64,000 nucleotides of DNA from Cognatundibacterium oligocarboniphilum (GCF_013377855.1 NZ_JABXYJ010000002.1:186001-250000); one strand, 5' to 3'. Positions 27,559-37,418 are shown, numbered from the stretch's first letter. Notes: generated from the sequence alone by a model not told the origin. Numbers and translations: made by a program.

Positions 27559-29796
27559 TTATTGCCTCCGGACCTCAACCACCCCACCCACCTCACGAAT
27601 GACTGACAGCGCTTTTTGCAATTGTGTGGTGCCACCTATTTCCACCGTAAACGACATTTTTGCCTGAGATCTGGCACTTTGCGTATTCACCCCGATGACA
27701 TTAATTTTCTCTCTTGAAAATACCTCTGAAATATCCCGTAACAACCCCTGCCTGTCTTGTGCCAACACAAAAATATCAACCGGGTAAACAGTATCTTTGC
27801 CGTGCTCTCCCCAAGTTGTCTGGATCACACGCTCTGGCGCTTTCGCACGCATTTCTGCGAAATTTTTACAAGATGCCCTATGTATAGAAACGCCTTTACC
27901 GCGGGTCACAAAACCAACGATGTTATCAGGTGGCGCGGGTTTGCAGCATCTGGCCAATTGCGTCATCAAACCGTCGGTTCCGACCACCAGAACACCGGAC
28001 TTTGCTCCCTGAATAACACTGGAAGCCCGGCTTTTATTGGTAATCGCCACCTCATCAGTTTCTTCAGGAACAACGTGGTCGCGCAACACGGCCTCTATCT
28101 GCCGCAAACTGAATTCTTCTTTTCCTACTGACAGAAAAAGATCATCCAGCGCAGAAAATCCCAGCTTCCGCGCCAGATCCTCCAGATTGACGGAAGTCTT
28201 ACCCTCCCGCTGCAACGTTTTTTCTACCAGCACGCGACCAGCAGCCAAAGTTTCCTGCTGATCAATCGCATTGAACCATGCACGGATCTTGCTGCGCGTG
28301 CGGGTACTGACCGAATACTCCGGATTAAGCCAGTCCCGGGACGGACCTGTTTGCGCAGATCCAGCTTTCAGAGTAATGATCTCTACTGTCTGACCATTTT
28401 TCAATCTGGTATTGAGAGGCACCATCACATGATCCACGCGCGCACCACGGCACCGATGCCCGACATCGGTATGCAATTGATAAGCAAAGTCCACCGGAGT
28501 GGCATTGGAAGGTAATTCGATCACTCTTGCTTGCGGAGTTAAAACATAAATTCTGTCATCCAGACTGGCAGACTTCAGTTTTTCCACCCATTCACGCTGC
28601 ACGGCCTCCTGTTCAACGACTGCATCCGTTACATCGGTTTTCCAGGCCAGCAGCTGCCTCAGCCAGGCAATTTTCTCGTCGTATTCCTGCGCTGTGAAAT
28701 TAGAGCCACCGCTTTCCTTATATCGCCAGTGCGCCGCAACGCCATACTCAGCAAACTGATGCATCTCCCTGGTACGTATCTGCACCTCGAGCGGACGCCC
28801 GTCCTCGACGACGACAACCGTGTGCAGTGACTTATAACCATTCGATTTTGGCCTGGAAATATAGTCATCAAATTCCTTAGGAATCGGAGCCCAGAGATTA
28901 TGAACAATACCGAGTACGGTATAGCAATCTTTAATATCGTCAACTACGACACGGAAAGCGCGAACATCATATAATTCATCAAAATCAACCGCTTTGCCTT
29001 TCATTTTCTTCCAGATACTGAAAATGTGCTTTGGCCGGCCACTGACTTCTGCTTTAACTCCGGCAGCTTTTAACTCTGAATTCAGTAATGCAATCGCATT
29101 GACAACAAAACTTTCACGCTCAACCCGCTTTTCTTCAAGCATTTTGGCGATACGCTTATATTGCGCGGGCTCCAGAAAGCGGAAAGATAAATCTTCCAGC
29201 TCCCATTTTAATTGCCAGACCCCCAGCCGGTTGGCCAGTGGGGCATATAAATCCATAGTCTCACTGGCATATTGCTGTGCGGCGCCATCCTCTCTTTTGC
29301 ATTCGGCAAAATAGCGCAAAGTCGTGACCCGCGAGGCAAGGCGAACCAGAACAACCCGCATATCCGTCGCCATCGCAAGTACCATTTTGCGCAAGGTTTC
29401 CATTTGCGCTGCTGCTTTTTCCGCAGCATCCTTACTTCTGCCGATATCATGCTGGGTCAAAGCGGCTTCGCGCAACTTCATCAGCCGGCGGATACCACTG
29501 ACCAGATCACCGATTTCTTTACCGAAACGAACTTCAATCTGCTCAGCCGCCTGCGGACATAATTCCGGTAATTCAAACAACAAACCAGCGATACGGGAAT
29601 CAACATCAGTACGTAACATCGACAAGGTTGATACCACAGCACGTGCGAATTCCAGCGCATTCTGCTGTGTCACGACGTGACGTTCTGAATAATACGGCGT
29701 CACAAATTCCAGGGCAGAAAGCAGACGTTCTTTCTCGGTATCTGACAAGCCTTCCAGCAATTGGGATTCCGATGCGGCAACGGATATAGACACCAT
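27559..29796 (-). CDS. relA: GTP pyrophosphokinase RelA
   Basis: 745 residues, RelA/SpoT family. The N-terminal HD region is degenerate: where SpoT has the HD-x-x-E-D hydrolase motif this protein reads RIAGLLFELPELC, so it should be synthetase-only. The synthetase domain (YDVRAFRVVVDDIKDCYTVL, SRPKSNGYKSLHTVV), TGS domain (RIYVLTPQARVIELPSNATPVDFAY), zinc-finger-like segment (LARCCKPAPPDNIVGF) and C-terminal ACT domain follow in order. It makes (p)ppGpp on stalled ribosomes. Upstream on the same strand is ridA, 15 bp away. Confidence 0.95.
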   Translation of the reverse strand: MVSISVAASESQLLEGLSDTEKERLLSALEFVTPYYSERHVVTQQNALEFARAVVSTLSMLRTDVDSRIAGLLFELPELCPQAAEQIEVRFGKEIGDLVSGIRRLMKLREAALTQHDIGRSKDAAEKAAAQMETLRKMVLAMATDMRVVLVRLASRVTTLRYFAECKREDGAAQQYASETMDLYAPLANRLGVWQLKWELEDLSFRFLEPAQYKRIAKMLEEKRVERESFVVNAIALLNSELKAAGVKAEVSGRPKHIFSIWKKMKGKAVDFDELYDVRAFRVVVDDIKDCYTVLGIVHNLWAPIPKEFDDYISRPKSNGYKSLHTVVVVEDGRPLEVQIRTREMHQFAEYGVAAHWRYKESGGSNFTAQEYDEKIAWLRQLLAWKTDVTDAVVEQEAVQREWVEKLKSASLDDRIYVLTPQARVIELPSNATPVDFAYQLHTDVGHRCRGARVDHVMVPLNTRLKNGQTVEIITLKAGSAQTGPSRDWLNPEYSVSTRTRSKIRAWFNAIDQQETLAAGRVLVEKTLQREGKTSVNLEDLARKLGFSALDDLFLSVGKEEFSLRQIEAVLRDHVVPEETDEVAITNKSRASSVIQGAKSGVLVVGTDGLMTQLARCCKPAPPDNIVGFVTRGKGVSIHRASCKNFAEMRAKAPERVIQTTWGEHGKDTVYPVDIFVLAQDRQGLLRDISEVFSREKINVIGVNTQSARSQAKMSFTVEIGGTTQLQKALSVIREVGGVVEVRRQ

Positions 29797-29811
29797 AACG
29801 ATATGTACTCT

Positions 29812-30162
29812 TTAATTCTGCGCGGCGATAACAACCACTTCAATCAACCAGTCCGGATTAGCCAGACGTGCTTCCACTGTGGCGCGCGGAGGCGTATTTC
29901 CCGGAGTCACCCAGGCATCCCAAACCAGATTCATTTCAGCAATCAGACTGATATCACTCAGAAAAATCTGACAGGACAAAATACGTGATTTATGACTGCC
30001 GGCCTCTTGCAACAAACGCTCAACATGGTCCAGCACCTCTCGGGTTTGTCCTGTAATTCCCTGGCTGATATCTTCAGGAATCTGCCCGGCCAGATACACC
30101 ACCCCGTTATGGATCGCTACTTCTGACAAGCGAGCACCCACATGTAATCTTTTAATTTCCAT
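29812..30162 (-). CDS. RidA family protein
   Basis: 116 residues of the RidA/YER057c/UK114 family. The family hydrolyses reactive enamine/imine intermediates released by PLP enzymes. The conserved N-P-P-R-A-T-V region is present as T-P-P-R-A-T-V-E-A-R-L, with the substrate-binding arginine. It belongs to the shorter subgroup rather than archetypal RidA, so the substrate may differ. It lies 24 bp downstream of an alpha/beta hydrolase gene and just upstream of relA. Confidence 0.9.
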   Translation of the reverse strand: MEIKRLHVGARLSEVAIHNGVVYLAGQIPEDISQGITGQTREVLDHVERLLQEAGSHKSRILSCQIFLSDISLIAEMNLVWDAWVTPGNTPPRATVEARLANPDWLIEVVVIAAQN

Positions 30163-30186
30163 CTCTCTGCCGAACTTTCTATCTAT

Positions 30187-31053
30187 TTATTGATTAAGCA
30201 AAAAATCCCGAAGAATTTTGATCTGATCATCATTCACGAATGTTGGTGCATGCCCGACGGCAGGTATTTCGACCAGTTGCGCATGTGGTCCCTGTTGCGT
30301 CATTTTATGTGCGGTATCAGCAGAGAGCAGATCTGAATCCGCACCGCGCACCAACAGCGTTCTGCATTTGATTGACTCATAAGCAGCCCACAGAAGATTC
30401 TGCCCGGCGACCATCATTTCCGGCGTCGTTGCCCTGAAGGCCTCAGCAAGCGCCAGGTCGTAATGCTTCACCCACTTACCCTGATCATTCTGGCGCAGCA
30501 CATCCCGTGCCAGCTTATCCCACTGGCTTTCAGTATGACTCCCAAAAGAAGCGGATATCGTACGGATGTATGCGGATGCCTGCTCAAAGGAATCAAACTG
30601 TAGTTCTTCACCGATATAGTCACCAATACGTGCCAGCGCATCCACATTCAATGTCGGCCCCACATCGTTGAGAATCAGTTGTCGCACCGGGTTATCTGCC
30701 AGAGATGCAATTCCCATACCGATTAATCCTCCCATGGAGGTACCAAGCCAGTCCACCGTTTCTGCATCCGCGCGTGCCAGCAAAGTCACCATGTCGCTGA
30801 CATATTGTGGCAATTGGTAATGCATGGGATTACGCAATCTTCCCGAAAATCCACGCCCGACGACATCCGGACAAATGACACGATAATGATCCTGCATGAC
30901 CATTGCAACTGCATCAAAATCATCCGCTACACGCGTCACACCATGCACACAAATCAACACACGCGGATTATCCTCATCTCCCCATTCCTTATAAGACATG
31001 AAGTGCAATCCCGAAGGAGATAAGCATTGAACTTGTTTGCGTCTTGGCTGCAT
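30187..31053 (-). CDS. Alpha/beta fold hydrolase
   Basis: 288 residues with a complete alpha/beta hydrolase layout: oxyanion region CVHGVTR (about 36-42), nucleophile elbow GTSMGG with S106, an aspartate in LLVRGADSDLLS and the histidine in VGHAPTFVND. No signal peptide. Family members cleave esters, epoxides or C-C bonds; the substrate is not predictable. It heads the leftward hydrolase-ridA-relA group and its start lies 139 bp from the divergent bdhA start. Confidence 0.88.
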   Translation of the reverse strand: MQPRRKQVQCLSPSGLHFMSYKEWGDEDNPRVLICVHGVTRVADDFDAVAMVMQDHYRVICPDVVGRGFSGRLRNPMHYQLPQYVSDMVTLLARADAETVDWLGTSMGGLIGMGIASLADNPVRQLILNDVGPTLNVDALARIGDYIGEELQFDSFEQASAYIRTISASFGSHTESQWDKLARDVLRQNDQGKWVKHYDLALAEAFRATTPEMMVAGQNLLWAAYESIKCRTLLVRGADSDLLSADTAHKMTQQGPHAQLVEIPAVGHAPTFVNDDQIKILRDFLLNQ

Positions 31054-31192
31054 CAGGAGTCCTTGTAAGGGGATATTGGGACAGTATTTTTACTACTGGA
31101 ATAAGCACACATTTTACCGAGCGTTACGCTTAAAATCATTGATATTCGCTTTCTACCGCATGATTTATTCAATAACAAACTCAGGAGTCAGC

Positions 31193-31987
31193 ATGCATGC
31201 ATCTATTTTGTCCGGAAAAACAGTACTCGTCACGGGCTCGACTTCCGGTATCGGTCTGGGAATCGCCAAGGCATTGGCTGCTCAGGGTGCCAATATCGTT
31301 TTCAACGGATTTGGCGACGCTGCCGATATCGCTGCGATCCGACAAACTGTAGAGACTGAATATGCGGTAAAGACGGCTTATCACAACGCAGACATCAGCA
31401 AAGCATCGGAAATCGAAGCCATGATGAATTTTGCAGCCACTGAGTTCGGCGGCATCGATATCCTGGTGAATAACGCAGGAATTCAATATGTCGCCAATAT
31501 TGAAGATTTTCCGACTGAGAAATGGGATGCCATCATCGCTATTAATCTGACCTCTTGCTTCCACACCACCCGTCTGGCTCTACCCTATATGAAATCAAAA
31601 AATTGGGGGCGCATCATTAATCTGGCATCCGTGCATGGGCTGGTCGCTTCAGCACAAAAATCAGCCTATGTTGCAGCCAAGCACGGCCTGGTAGGACTGA
31701 CCAAAACTACTGCGCTTGAAAATGCACAAACAGGCATCACATGCAACGCCATCTGCCCTGGTTGGGTACTGACTCCGCTGGTGCAAAAGCAAGTAGATGC
31801 CAGAGCACTCAAGGATGGCCTGACGAACGACGAGGCAAAGAAAGCACTACTGGCGGAAAAACAACCTTCCGGGGATTTCGTCACACCTGAACAGCTGGGG
31901 GCTCTGGCGGTATTTTTCTGCAGCGATGCGGCCAGCCAGATTCGCGGTGTTGCATGGAATATGGATGGCGGCTGGGTTGCGCAATAA
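31193..31987 (+). CDS. bdhA: 3-hydroxybutyrate dehydrogenase (SDR)
   Basis: 264 residues from the ATG at 31193, which has AGGAG five bases before it; a longer open frame upstream has no ribosome site. Short-chain dehydrogenase motifs: GSTSGIG (15-21), NNAG (93-96), S146, Y159-x3-K163. The C-terminal segment GITCNAICPGWVLTPLVQKQ matches D-3-hydroxybutyrate dehydrogenases, which oxidise 3-hydroxybutyrate to acetoacetate with NAD. Its terminator separates it from the convergent CoA-transferase genes, which act on the product; together they form a ketone-body/PHB utilisation pathway. Confidence 0.93.
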   Translation: MHASILSGKTVLVTGSTSGIGLGIAKALAAQGANIVFNGFGDAADIAAIRQTVETEYAVKTAYHNADISKASEIEAMMNFAATEFGGIDILVNNAGIQYVANIEDFPTEKWDAIIAINLTSCFHTTRLALPYMKSKNWGRIINLASVHGLVASAQKSAYVAAKHGLVGLTKTTALENAQTGITCNAICPGWVLTPLVQKQVDARALKDGLTNDEAKKALLAEKQPSGDFVTPEQLGALAVFFCSDAASQIRGVAWNMDGGWVAQ

Positions 31988-32000
31988 TTCAGATGATGTT

Positions 32001-32029
32001 AAAAAAAGCCAGCTTAAGCTGGCTTTTTT
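32001..32029. terminator. Bidirectional terminator between bdhA and CoA transferase genes
   Basis: AAAAAAGCCAGCTT-AAGCTGGCTTTTTT is a perfect palindrome with A and T tracts on both sides. It serves bdhA rightward, and the CoA-transferase pair leftward. Confidence 0.93.
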
Positions 32030-32089
32030 ATCTCCTTGCAAACTGTGTGCCGATCACTTGATTCACTTATTCAGTGCCGACCCAGCAAA

Positions 32090-32731
32090 TTAACTGAATG
32101 CGCTGACATCCAGCATAGTACCTGTTTTTACCACGATTTCACCAACAGAAACTCCACCAGCCAGCTCAACCAGCTTTAAACCTTGAGGCGTGACATCAAT
32201 CACACCAAGATCGGTAATAATCCGATTAACGACACCAACACCGGTCAACGGCAAATCACATTTTTTCAGAATCTTGTGCGCATCACCCTTTGCCACATGC
32301 TCCATCAAAACAACCACGCGTCCGACACCTGCCACGAGATCCATGGCGCCCCCCATCCCTTTGACCATCTTACCCGGGATCATCCAGTTAGCAAGATCGC
32401 CATGCTCACTCACCTGCATCGCCCCCAGAATTGCCAGATTAATTTTGCCACCCCGTATCATCGCAAACGAATCAGCAGAACTGAAAATGGAAGAACCAGG
32501 TAATGTAGTCACTGTCTGTTTGCCGGCATTAATCATGTCAGGATCTACTTCATCCTCGGTCGGAAATGGTCCGATTCCCAGCAAACCATTTTCAGATTGC
32601 AGCCAAACCTCCATTCCGGCAGGGACATGGTTCGCTACCATAGTCGGCAAACCAATTCCCAGATTCACATAAAAACCATCCTGCAATTCCTGGGCTGCGC
32701 GCGCAGCCATTTCATCACGATTCCAAGCCAT
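32090..32731 (-). CDS. scoB: 3-oxoacid CoA-transferase subunit B
   Basis: 213 residues. The catalytic glutamate lies in the motif [10 protein letters not shown], which defines the B subunit of class I CoA-transferases (ScoB/AtoA). With subunit A it moves CoA from succinyl-CoA or an acyl-CoA to acetoacetate. The A subunit gene lies 18 bp upstream on the same strand. The convergent 3-hydroxybutyrate dehydrogenase gene makes its acetoacetate substrate. The preferred CoA donor cannot be read from sequence. Confidence 0.93.
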   Translation of the reverse strand: MAWNRDEMAARAAQELQDGFYVNLGIGLPTMVANHVPAGMEVWLQSENGLLGIGPFPTEDEVDPDMINAGKQTVTTLPGSSIFSSADSFAMIRGGKINLAILGAMQVSEHGDLANWMIPGKMVKGMGGAMDLVAGVGRVVVLMEHVAKGDAHKILKKCDLPLTGVGVVNRIITDLGVIDVTPQGLKLVELAGGVSVGEIVVKTGTMLDVSAFS

Positions 32732-32749
32732 GTTTTGTCTCCTGCCAGT

Positions 32750-33451
32750 TTATTTTGTAGGGCGTGTAGTACGCTGCTCAATGCGCTTTTCCGGATGAGC
32801 ATTGACAACAATGCGCTGAACGAAAATGCCGGGCGTATGAATCTCATCGGGATCCAATTCACCAGTTTCAACCAATACCTCAACCTCTGCGACAGTAATT
32901 TTGCCTGCCATGGCAACATTCGGATTAAAGTTGCGCGCTGTTTTGCGATAAACCAGATTGCCTGCTTTGTCTGCCTTCCATGCTTTCACCAGAGACACGT
33001 CTGAAACAAGGGAACGCTCCATCACATAACTATGTCCATCAAATTCACGAATTTCCTTACCTTCAGCAACGATCGTGCCCACACCTGTTTTAGTAAAAAA
33101 TGCAGGAATACCAGCGCCTCCAGCGCGCAACTTTTCAGCCAAAGTTCCTTGTGGCGTGAATTCCAGTTCCAGCTCACCGGCCAGATACTGGCGCTCAAAT
33201 TCCTTATTTTCACCAACATAGGAAGAAATCATTTTCCGTATCTGACGCGTACTCAACAATTGCCCCAGTCCGAAGCCATCGACGCCTGCATTATTAGAGA
33301 TAGCCGTTAATTGCTTTACCCCTGAATCGCGTAAAGCAAGGATCAATGCCTCAGGAATCCCGCATAAACCGAATCCGCCGACTGCAATTGTTTGCCCATC
33401 CTGGACAATGCCTGCCAACGCGCTGGCAGCATCTGGAAAAACCTTATTCAT
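32750..33451 (-). CDS. scoA: 3-oxoacid CoA-transferase subunit A
   Basis: 233 residues. The class I CoA-transferase A-subunit signature is clear at the N-terminus (IAVGGFGLCGIPEALILAL) together with LTAISNNAGVDGFGLGQLL. It forms the heterotetramer with subunit B, encoded 18 bp downstream. A divergent PAS-LuxR regulator gene starts 176 bp away, so the shared promoter region makes that regulator a candidate controller of this pair. Confidence 0.93.
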   Translation of the reverse strand: MNKVFPDAASALAGIVQDGQTIAVGGFGLCGIPEALILALRDSGVKQLTAISNNAGVDGFGLGQLLSTRQIRKMISSYVGENKEFERQYLAGELELEFTPQGTLAEKLRAGGAGIPAFFTKTGVGTIVAEGKEIREFDGHSYVMERSLVSDVSLVKAWKADKAGNLVYRKTARNFNPNVAMAGKITVAEVEVLVETGELDPDEIHTPGIFVQRIVVNAHPEKRIEQRTTRPTK

Positions 33452-33627
33452 TGTTGTCCCCTGTATTCATTTCTGAAGATCGTTAAATCTGTGCAAACTC
33501 CGGCACAATCTGCCGTTGAATGTTTATTCTTTAAATAAGCATTCAGCATAAAATGCTGCGCTATACTCCGCAATACCGTAAAACTACCTGAACAAATTGA
33601 TATAAATTCTCAATCAAAAACAGCGCT

Positions 33628-34188
33628 ATGAATGAAAAACCGACCATTGATTTTGCTAACATTTTTCAACAAGCGCCAATAGGTATGTGTGTTTCTCAGC
33701 ATCGTATCATTCATGCCTGCAATCACGATCTCGCCAGAATGTTTGGTTACCGGCAAGAAGAATTGATTGGCCAGTCATTTCAGATTCTGTATCCCAGCCA
33801 TGACGAATTTGAAAGAACCGGTGCTCGCATTACCCCAATCATGAATGCGAAAGGTTATTACTCTGACGAGCGGATTATGAAACGTGCCAATCAAGAGCTA
33901 TTCTGGTGTCACGTTTCAGGTCGTGGCCTGGCAAAAGACAATCCCCATGCAGCAGGTATCTGGACATTTGAAGACCTGAGTTCCAAACGCTCGGTCACCG
34001 CTGAACTGACTCCCAGAGAACGGGAAATTGCAGCTCTGCTGGTCGAAGGCAAGACGAGTAAGCTCATCGCACGCCAGATCAGTTTAAGTCCGAGAACGGT
34101 CGAAATGCACCGGGCAAAATTAATGAAAAAATTTGCTGCCTCCACTTCCAGCGAACTGGTGCATAAGCTGCTGGGCATCATGTTGTAA
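33628..34188 (+). CDS. PAS domain LuxR-type regulator
   Basis: 186 residues. A single PAS domain (about 8-118, HRIIHACNHDLARMFGYRQEELIGQSF) is joined to a C-terminal LuxR/GerE helix-turn-helix (about 127-186, LTPREREIAALLVEGKTSKLIARQISLSPRTVEMHRAKLMKKF broken here only by length). There is no receiver domain, so PAS probably senses a small molecule or redox state directly. It is divergent from the CoA-transferase operon and likely controls it. The ligand is unknown. Confidence 0.88.
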   Translation: MNEKPTIDFANIFQQAPIGMCVSQHRIIHACNHDLARMFGYRQEELIGQSFQILYPSHDEFERTGARITPIMNAKGYYSDERIMKRANQELFWCHVSGRGLAKDNPHAAGIWTFEDLSSKRSVTAELTPREREIAALLVEGKTSKLIARQISLSPRTVEMHRAKLMKKFAASTSSELVHKLLGIML

Positions 34189-34214
34189 CACCACTCTGTT
34201 GATGTGTCTGAACA

Positions 34215-34664
34215 TTAGCGCCGGCGCCGCGCCATCGTCTTGAGCTCATTAAACTTCAGCCGGATCGGCTCCGGTAATGGTGTTGACTTTCCAGTCTTTG
34301 CATCGACCCACACTACCTTTGCACCACCCTCTGCATACAAAGAATAGCCGTCACCGACTGAACGCATTTCCTGTATGGTTTCAAAGCTGCTGCGCCCCAA
34401 TGCTGCGATATAAGTGCAGACTTCCACCTGATCCGGGTAAGTTAAGGGTTTTTTAAAAGTGCAATGGGCATTAACAATGACTGCACTGTTTCCCTGTATG
34501 TCTGGCGCACATCCCATCATAGTCAGCCACTCAATACGAGCCTGCTCCATGTAACGAAAATAAATGGTGTTATTTACGTGGCTCATCGCATCCATATCCC
34601 CCCAGCGAACAGGGATCGTAACGGTGTAAACCAGCTTCTTATCGGCGAACTTCTCCCCGATCAT
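34215..34664 (-). CDS. Acyl-CoA thioesterase (hot-dog fold)
   Basis: 149 residues of the 4-hydroxybenzoyl-CoA thioesterase group. The helix motif WGDMDAMSHVNNTIYFRYMEQAR carries the catalytic aspartate and the conserved H-V-N-N. It hydrolyses acyl-CoA thioesters; chain preference is unknown. Its ATG overlaps the stop of the upstream SDR gene by 4 bases (ATGA), so the two are translationally coupled and probably act in one pathway. Confidence 0.9.
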   Translation of the reverse strand: MIGEKFADKKLVYTVTIPVRWGDMDAMSHVNNTIYFRYMEQARIEWLTMMGCAPDIQGNSAVIVNAHCTFKKPLTYPDQVEVCTYIAALGRSSFETIQEMRSVGDGYSLYAEGGAKVVWVDAKTGKSTPLPEPIRLKFNELKTMARRRR

Positions 34665-35437
34665 TGCACACTCATTCCATCATCTGCTGCCACAATAGCG
34701 CCATTAATAAATCGTGACTCTTCCGCGGCCAGCAGTAACAATAAGCCATCCAGATCTTCCGGTGTACCAACCCGTTTGCGGGGCAACATATCAATCAGTT
34801 TCTGACCCTGTTCAGTATCAAAATATTCCTGATTAATTTCAGTTGAAATATAACCAGGGCAAATTGCATTGACATTGATACCGTATTTCCCCCACTCAAC
34901 TGCCATTGCCTTGGTCATATGAATGACAGCAGCTTTACTCATGCAGTAAATACCAATCTGCGGAAGCACTCGCAAGCCGGCAACTGAAGCGATATTAATG
35001 ATCCGGTGTTGTTTGCGGACATCGCCCTTATGTCGAGCAATCATACGTTTTGCCGCTTCCTGTGCAACAAAAAATGCCCCACGCTGATTCGTGTCCATCA
35101 CATAAGCATAGTCATCAGGCGTCACATCTACCAATCGTTGTGTAGTCGAGACACCTGAATTATTGATCAGAATATCAATCGGTCCAGCCTCCGTTTCAGC
35201 ATGCGCGATTGCAGATTTAATGCTGGAATAATCAGTGACATCCAAAGCAACGACATGCGCAGCACCACCCTCAGCCTCAATCTCTGCACGCAACTCCTTA
35301 AGCCTGTCGATCCTTCGCGAAGCCAGTACCACCTGGGCCCCGGCTTGTGCCAGCACTTTGGCAAACCGTGCGCCCAGACCACTCGATGCACCGGTAATCA
35401 ACGCTACCTTACCCTCAAAGTTAACTTCTATTCCCAT
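34661..35437 (-). CDS. SDR family oxidoreductase
   Basis: 258 residues, classical short-chain dehydrogenase. TGASSGLG (15-22) is the nucleotide-binding motif; NNSG, the catalytic serine in INIASVAGL and Y-x3-K in GIYCMSKAA are present. R41-R42 after the second strand favour NADP(H). It looks like a FabG-type 3-oxoacyl reductase, but SDR substrates are hard to predict. It overlaps the thioesterase gene downstream. Confidence 0.9.
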   Translation of the reverse strand: MGIEVNFEGKVALITGASSGLGARFAKVLAQAGAQVVLASRRIDRLKELRAEIEAEGGAAHVVALDVTDYSSIKSAIAHAETEAGPIDILINNSGVSTTQRLVDVTPDDYAYVMDTNQRGAFFVAQEAAKRMIARHKGDVRKQHRIINIASVAGLRVLPQIGIYCMSKAAVIHMTKAMAVEWGKYGINVNAICPGYISTEINQEYFDTEQGQKLIDMLPRKRVGTPEDLDGLLLLLAAEESRFINGAIVAADDGMSVQ

Positions 35438-35747
35438 CTGTATCTCCGTCAGAATTTAGCTATACGCCCATGTGCTTTAATCATCTAATCCATTATCATG
35501 ACATAGCGGCAGGATAATGTTGCATTGATTTTTAAACCGAACGAATATTCCAGCTGGAATTCAATCTCTTTGGTCATGCAACAGATGCGTTTAACCGGAC
35601 GGTCTGCCATAATCCAACCTGAATCTGCCTGTTCAGCAATTGATACCTTCGTCTAATTGGCTGCTTGCACATTGCCAGTTCCACAGATAACATGCTGAAA
35701 ATAATTTAGCACGTTCGTTCGAAAAATTTCAGAAAGCGATTACAGCC
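35438..35747. promoter_or_regulatory. Divergent region before the ETF-QO gene, with a 14-bp palindrome
   Basis: 310 bp between the leftward SDR gene and the rightward ETF-ubiquinone oxidoreductase gene. A perfect 14-bp palindrome ATTCCAGCTGGAAT lies at 35547-35560, and CACGTTCGTTCG at 35710-35721 lies close to the ETF-QO start. Both could be operators. I see no gene in it. Confidence 0.45.
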
Positions 35748-37418
35748 ATGACACAAAACATTTTTGAACAGTACGGTCCCCGCGATGCGATGGAATACGA
35801 TGTCGTTATCGTTGGCGGCGGTCCTGCCGGTCTGTCAGCCGCAATCAAATTAAAACAGATGGCAGCGGAAAAAGGCAACGAAGTCTCTGTCTGCGTTCTG
35901 GAAAAAGGCGGCGAACTGGGCGCGCACATTCTTTCCGGGGCAGTTATGGATCCGCAGGCTTTAACGGAATTGTTTCCGAACTGGAAGGAATTAGGTGCTC
36001 CGTTAAACACAGAAGTAAAAGAAGACCGTTTTCTTTTCTTAACAGAAACCAAAGCCTACAAAACACCAAACTGGATGTTGCCCGGCTGTTTTCAGAATCA
36101 CGGTAATTACGTCATCTCGCTCGCCAACGTCGTTCGCTGGCTGGGTCAGCAGGCAGAATCGCTGGGTATCGAGATATTTCCGGGATTTGCTGCCGCAGAA
36201 ATTCTCTATAACGACGATGGCTCGGTAAAAGGAGTCGCCACCGGCAATATGGGGGTGAATCGTGAAGGGGAACCCGGACCTGCTTTTCAGCTTGGAATGG
36301 AATTACATGCCAAATATACCTTGTTTGCAGAAGGTGCCAGAGGCCATCTTGGCAAACAGTTAATCAGTCAATTTGATCTGAACAAAGGCAAAAACCCGCA
36401 AACGTACGGTATTGGAATTAAAGAACTATGGGAAATTGATCCGGCCAAGCACCAGCCGGGGCTGGTTATTCATTCCGCAGGGTGGCCGCTTGACAGCAGT
36501 ACTTATGGCGGCTCTTTCCTCTATCACCTTGAAAATAATCAGGTAGCAGTCGGTTATGTTGTCGGACTTTCGTACGAAAACCCGTACCTATCCCCTTATG
36601 AAGAATTTCAGCGCTATAAAACGCATCCTGAAATCAGAAAATTTTTCGAAGGCGGCAAGCGAATTGCTTATGGAGCGCGTGCCATTACTGCCGGCGGCTT
36701 GCAATCCTTACCCAAACTCACTTTCCCTGGTGGAGCCTTAATTGGATGCGATGCCGGCTTTCTGAATGCCAGCCGCATTAAAGGCAGCCACGCAGCAATT
36801 AAGACTGGCATGCTGGCAGCAACAGCCGTCTTTAATGCATTGGGTGAAAACCGTCAGCACGATGAAGTCACTGCATACAGTACAGCTTTTGAAGCATCAT
36901 GGTTACACGACGAATTGCACCGTGCCCGCAACTTTAAACCGTGGATGAGTAAAGGTCTGTATTTTGGTTCTCTGATGGTTGGAATTGATCAGATAGTTTT
37001 TGGTGGAAAAGCACCATGGACGCTAAAGCATACCCATGCTGATCATGAATGTCTGCGGCCTGCCTCAGAATTTCAACCGATCGTCTATCCGAAGCCTGAT
37101 GGAAAATTGACATTTGACCGGCTATCTTCAGTATTTATTTCAAATACAAATCATGCTGAAGACCAGCCGATTCATCTGACCTTAAAAAATGCCAATACGC
37201 CGGTGGCAATTAATCTGGCGAAGTATGCAGGCCCTGAGTCTCGTTATTGTCCAGCCGGTGTATATGAGTTTATAAAAACTGACGATGGTCAGGATAAGTT
37301 GCAAATCAATGCACAAAACTGCGTGCATTGCAAAACCTGCGACATCAAAGACCCGACTCAAAACATCATCTGGGTAACACCTGAAGGTGGCGGCGGACCA
37401 AACTATCCCAATATGTAA
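35748..37418 (+). CDS. Electron transfer flavoprotein-ubiquinone oxidoreductase
   Basis: 556 residues, the usual length. The FAD-binding motif VVIVGGGPAGLSAAIKL is near the N-terminus. The C-terminal 4Fe-4S cluster is bound by the cysteine in RYCPAGVYEF and those in NCVHCKTCDIKDP. The enzyme takes electrons from reduced ETF, filled by acyl-CoA dehydrogenases, and passes them to ubiquinone at the inner face of the membrane. Context next to acyl-CoA genes and complex I fits fatty-acid and branched-chain catabolism. etfAB is not in the window. Confidence 0.96.
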   Translation: MTQNIFEQYGPRDAMEYDVVIVGGGPAGLSAAIKLKQMAAEKGNEVSVCVLEKGGELGAHILSGAVMDPQALTELFPNWKELGAPLNTEVKEDRFLFLTETKAYKTPNWMLPGCFQNHGNYVISLANVVRWLGQQAESLGIEIFPGFAAAEILYNDDGSVKGVATGNMGVNREGEPGPAFQLGMELHAKYTLFAEGARGHLGKQLISQFDLNKGKNPQTYGIGIKELWEIDPAKHQPGLVIHSAGWPLDSSTYGGSFLYHLENNQVAVGYVVGLSYENPYLSPYEEFQRYKTHPEIRKFFEGGKRIAYGARAITAGGLQSLPKLTFPGGALIGCDAGFLNASRIKGSHAAIKTGMLAATAVFNALGENRQHDEVTAYSTAFEASWLHDELHRARNFKPWMSKGLYFGSLMVGIDQIVFGGKAPWTLKHTHADHECLRPASEFQPIVYPKPDGKLTFDRLSSVFISNTNHAEDQPIHLTLKNANTPVAINLAKYAGPESRYCPAGVYEFIKTDDGQDKLQINAQNCVHCKTCDIKDPTQNIIWVTPEGGGGPNYPNM

